Shown here: positions 42,013 through 43,378 of the stretch, in pieces
How the letters are laid out: the number at the start of each line of letters is the position of its first letter
Numbering within the stretch: position 1 is the stretch's first letter
NCBI GenBank assembly: GCA_964431735.1
Contig: CAYSLJ010000046.1
Coordinates: 1 to 43,378 of the forward strand
DNA: 43,378 bases
Reading direction: 5' to 3'
DNA from: CALARM01 sp964431735
Lineage (GTDB): Bacteria > Vulcanimicrobiota > SpSt-956 > JAKJGF01
Made by a program: the position numbers and the translations under genes
The notes under the pieces: generated by a model
Told to the model about the DNA's origin: nothing
Database searches by the model: none
What the model saw: the letters and a program-made list of their open reading frames with translations, nothing else

Positions 42013-42090
42013 CTTTATAGTCAGTTTCATAACTATTCATAAATAATGACATCGTAATGCGTAAAGCGTCATGCGTGATGCGCAGGTATA
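42013..42090. mobile_element. Type-B element copy (one end)
   Basis: TTTATAGTCAGTTTCATAACT, split as ends of the type-B family, then ATTCATAAATAATGACATCG and GTAATGC/GTAAAGC/GTCATGC/GTGATGC heptamers. It matches the left half of 32638-32796; the right arm is lost. Confidence 0.7.
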
Positions 42091-42333
42091 GTTTTAGAGG
42101 TAGTTTATGAATCCCAGGGTCATGTTTAGATCTGGTTTTTAGTCTTGTAGTATCTTGGTTTCTATGCTATGACCCTGGTTTAATATTTTTTCCGTTTTTA
42201 CCGCTTTTTTACCGGAATTTTCTTTTATTTTGAAAAATTTTACCGCCTTCTGGAATTTCATAGAAAATTTGTTTATTTTGATTATTTCTTTCTGTTGACC
42301 TACCGCCCAGGGCACTTATCTGAAGAATGAAAT

Positions 42334-42443
42334 TTCAAAACATTCAAGAGCGTTCAAAGTGTTATATAACAACGGTTTTCTTATTGTATATTTTTGAATG
42401 TTTTAGGAACCTCTTGAATGCGTTGAACGTTTTGAATGGCTTT
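42334..42443. promoter_or_regulatory. Cluster of TTGAAYG motifs
   Basis: CATTCAA and CGTTCAA occur at about 42339-42357, and TTGAATG, TTGAATG, TTGAACG and TTGAATG at about 42393-42440: six copies of TTGAAYG, two inverted relative to four. They lie past the 3' end of the DUF1828/1829 gene, as an operator array or iteron-like site might. Confidence 0.4.
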
Positions 42444-42508
42444 TAAATGAGATGTATATATAATGACAAGAAATAATTATCGTAACCAAAAGAATGGATT
42501 TCCCGTTT

Positions 42509-43273
42509 TTAAGCTGCAAGTTCTTCTACATACGCTTGCCTTTCTGTCCATGGAATAGATGTCAGGCCATATTTATTAAAGGCGTTAACAACTTCCGGGC
42601 GCACAGGCTTCTCTATATCGTTTACAAAAACAAACATCGAGGGGGGATGTTTCCTGGTTTCTTTTATATCATTCCAGGTGAAGATAATATTCTGTGCTTT
42701 ATCTCTTGTTGGATTATTTATAGCTTTTATTAATCGTTCAGGTTTCTTGTGGGATAATGGTATAGCAAAGTGAATGTGATGGGGGAAACCACTTTTACCT
42801 ATTAATTGAAGATTTGGTGTGAATCTTATATTATGTTCCTGTAAGAATAATTCTACATCCTCCAGGAATACCCCTGCCACCCTGGACTGAGAGAGCATAA
42901 ACATGTCATTGACAGATATTATGGCCTGAATTAATAAATGTTGTTTCTGGGGAAAATTATGCCTGGATGCTTCTATAATAAGTTCGCCATCTTCTACTCT
43001 TACCCCTAGGCCATTCATTATTGTCCTTAGTATCTCTTCCCTTCTTTCCGAATTAATACTTAATCCAGATATTTCCAGGTCGGAGATAGTGTAGCCGTCA
43101 TCTGTTAAAATAAACTTATCTCCATCCTGTCTCACGTAAAACTGAATCCTATCGTTATGTCTATCCAGGAAAGGAGTTGTTATTTCGGCATATTCGTCTA
43201 TCTTATTTAATTTAATGTTTGAATGTAGCCAGTTTATGTACCAGTCTACATAATTTTTTTCTTCTGTTTTCAT
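42509..43273 (-). CDS. DUF1828/DUF1829 domain protein
   Basis: A 254-residue protein joining DUF1828 (about 25-120: TTPFLDRHNDRIQFYV, KFILTDDGYTISDLEISG) to DUF1829 (about 150-245: HFAIPLSHKKPERLIKAINN, FTWNDIKETRK, FVFVNDIEKPVRPEVVNAF). This pair is found in many bacteria, often on mobile or phage-derived DNA, and has no established function. The ATG overlaps the stop of a short upstream frame by one base, and AAGGTGAG lies about nine bases upstream. No catalytic motif is evident. Confidence 0.9.
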   Translation of the reverse strand: MKTEEKNYVDWYINWLHSNIKLNKIDEYAEITTPFLDRHNDRIQFYVRQDGDKFILTDDGYTISDLEISGLSINSERREEILRTIMNGLGVRVEDGELIIEASRHNFPQKQHLLIQAIISVNDMFMLSQSRVAGVFLEDVELFLQEHNIRFTPNLQLIGKSGFPHHIHFAIPLSHKKPERLIKAINNPTRDKAQNIIFTWNDIKETRKHPPSMFVFVNDIEKPVRPEVVNAFNKYGLTSIPWTERQAYVEELAA

Positions 43274-43374
43274 TAAAACATCTCACCTTGAACCCCAATA
43301 TTACGGCTATTTTCTACCTTGCAGTATTCAAGAAAATCTATTAATGTTCCTATTAAATCTTTGATGCTCTTCCG
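43273..43374 (-). CDS. Short open frame upstream of the DUF1828/1829 gene
   Basis: A frame reading RKSIKDLIGTLIDFLEYC, then KVENSRNIGVQGEMF and TAA, which overlaps the next ATG by one base. A TAG at 43375-43377 precedes it and no start codon is visible, so it may be the end of a broken gene rather than a full one. The one-base overlap is like translational coupling. Confidence 0.35.
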   Translation of the reverse strand, partial: RKSIKDLIGTLIDFLEYCKVENSRNIGVQGEMF

Positions 43375-43378
43375 CTAG

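Larger units (their letters stand above)
41842..42508. other. 667-bp region: gene remnant, type-B copy and TTGAAYG motif cluster
   Basis: Positions 41879-42003 hold a minus-strand gene remnant, 42013-42090 a type-B element end, 42114-42178 a 10-bp inverted repeat (CCAGGGTCAT/ATGACCCTGG) around a 45-base interior, and 42334-42443 a cluster of TTGAAYG motifs. No intact gene is seen. Confidence 0.6.

Noticed and set aside
1..43378. tRNA, rRNA and riboswitch genes
   Set aside because: I looked for cloverleaf ends, 16S/23S landmarks and conserved riboswitch cores in the intergenic regions and found none I could support by eye.

Overview
The window is AT-rich bacterial DNA with tightly packed genes, strong AGGAGG-type ribosome binding sites, some TTG/GTG starts, Sec signal peptides and lipoprotein signals. 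This suggests a bacterium with an exported or cell-envelope proteome. No rRNA, tRNA or clear species marker is present, so I do not assign a phylum. Two housekeeping-type genes are recognisable: miaA (40924-41841) and a gntK-like gluconokinase (9153-9665). The rest looks like the genome of an uncultured lineage rich in repeat proteins (TPR, ankyrin, multi-parvulin) and in intergenic repeats.

Layout. 233-5252 (+): GAF histidine kinase and a fused hydantoinase/oxoprolinase. 5286-8707 (-): exported TPR/ankyrin protein followed by an exported His/Gly/Trp-repeat protein. 9153-12949 (-): gluconokinase, metal-dependent cyclase, AI-2E-type membrane protein and membrane-anchored esterase. 13130-15567 (+): exported PsbP-like protein and an APC amino-acid permease. 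15706-16765: a response-regulator gene broken at its phospho-acceptor codon, then the 3' end of an exported beta-sandwich protein. 17006-21440: accessory island with an MNT/HEPN toxin-antitoxin pair, two 152-bp direct repeats enclosing a coiled-coil gene and a PD-(D/E)XK gene, and a DDE insertion sequence next to a relic of a related one. 21574-25398 (-): a 1274-residue soluble protein that carries the cytoplasmic domain of the FlhA/SctV export gate. 25682-28466 (+): ABM protein, GNAT, radical SAM/SPASM maturase and a Nif11-type RiPP precursor. 28609-30417 (+): exported TPR and Pro/Tyr-repeat proteins. 30491-32615 (-): two coupled paralogues with the proteasome/HslV (Ntn-hydrolase) fold. 33049-33213 (+): a 54-residue glycine-rich protein. 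34704-37608 (-): two tandem four-domain parvulin lipoproteins. 37903-39426 (-): exported glycoside-hydrolase-like protein. 39772-41841 (+): EEP-family phosphodiesterase and miaA. 42509-43273 (-): DUF1828/DUF1829 protein.

Intergenic DNA is dominated by heptanucleotide tandem arrays (GTRACGC, GTRATGC, GTGARTA and relatives). These are often carried inside two families of short inverted-repeat elements (MITE-like, named A and B here). The arrays also form the 3' ends and stop codons of several genes.

Most notable candidates for undescribed biology: (1) the Thr1/Ala1 proteasome-like gene pair, where one paralogue keeps the Thr-Asp-Lys catalytic set of HslV and the other has lost Thr and Lys; (2) the membrane-free protein with one complete and one degenerate FlhA/SctV cytoplasmic module; (3) the minimal radical-SAM/Nif11 RiPP locus; (4) the heptamer/MITE repeat system.
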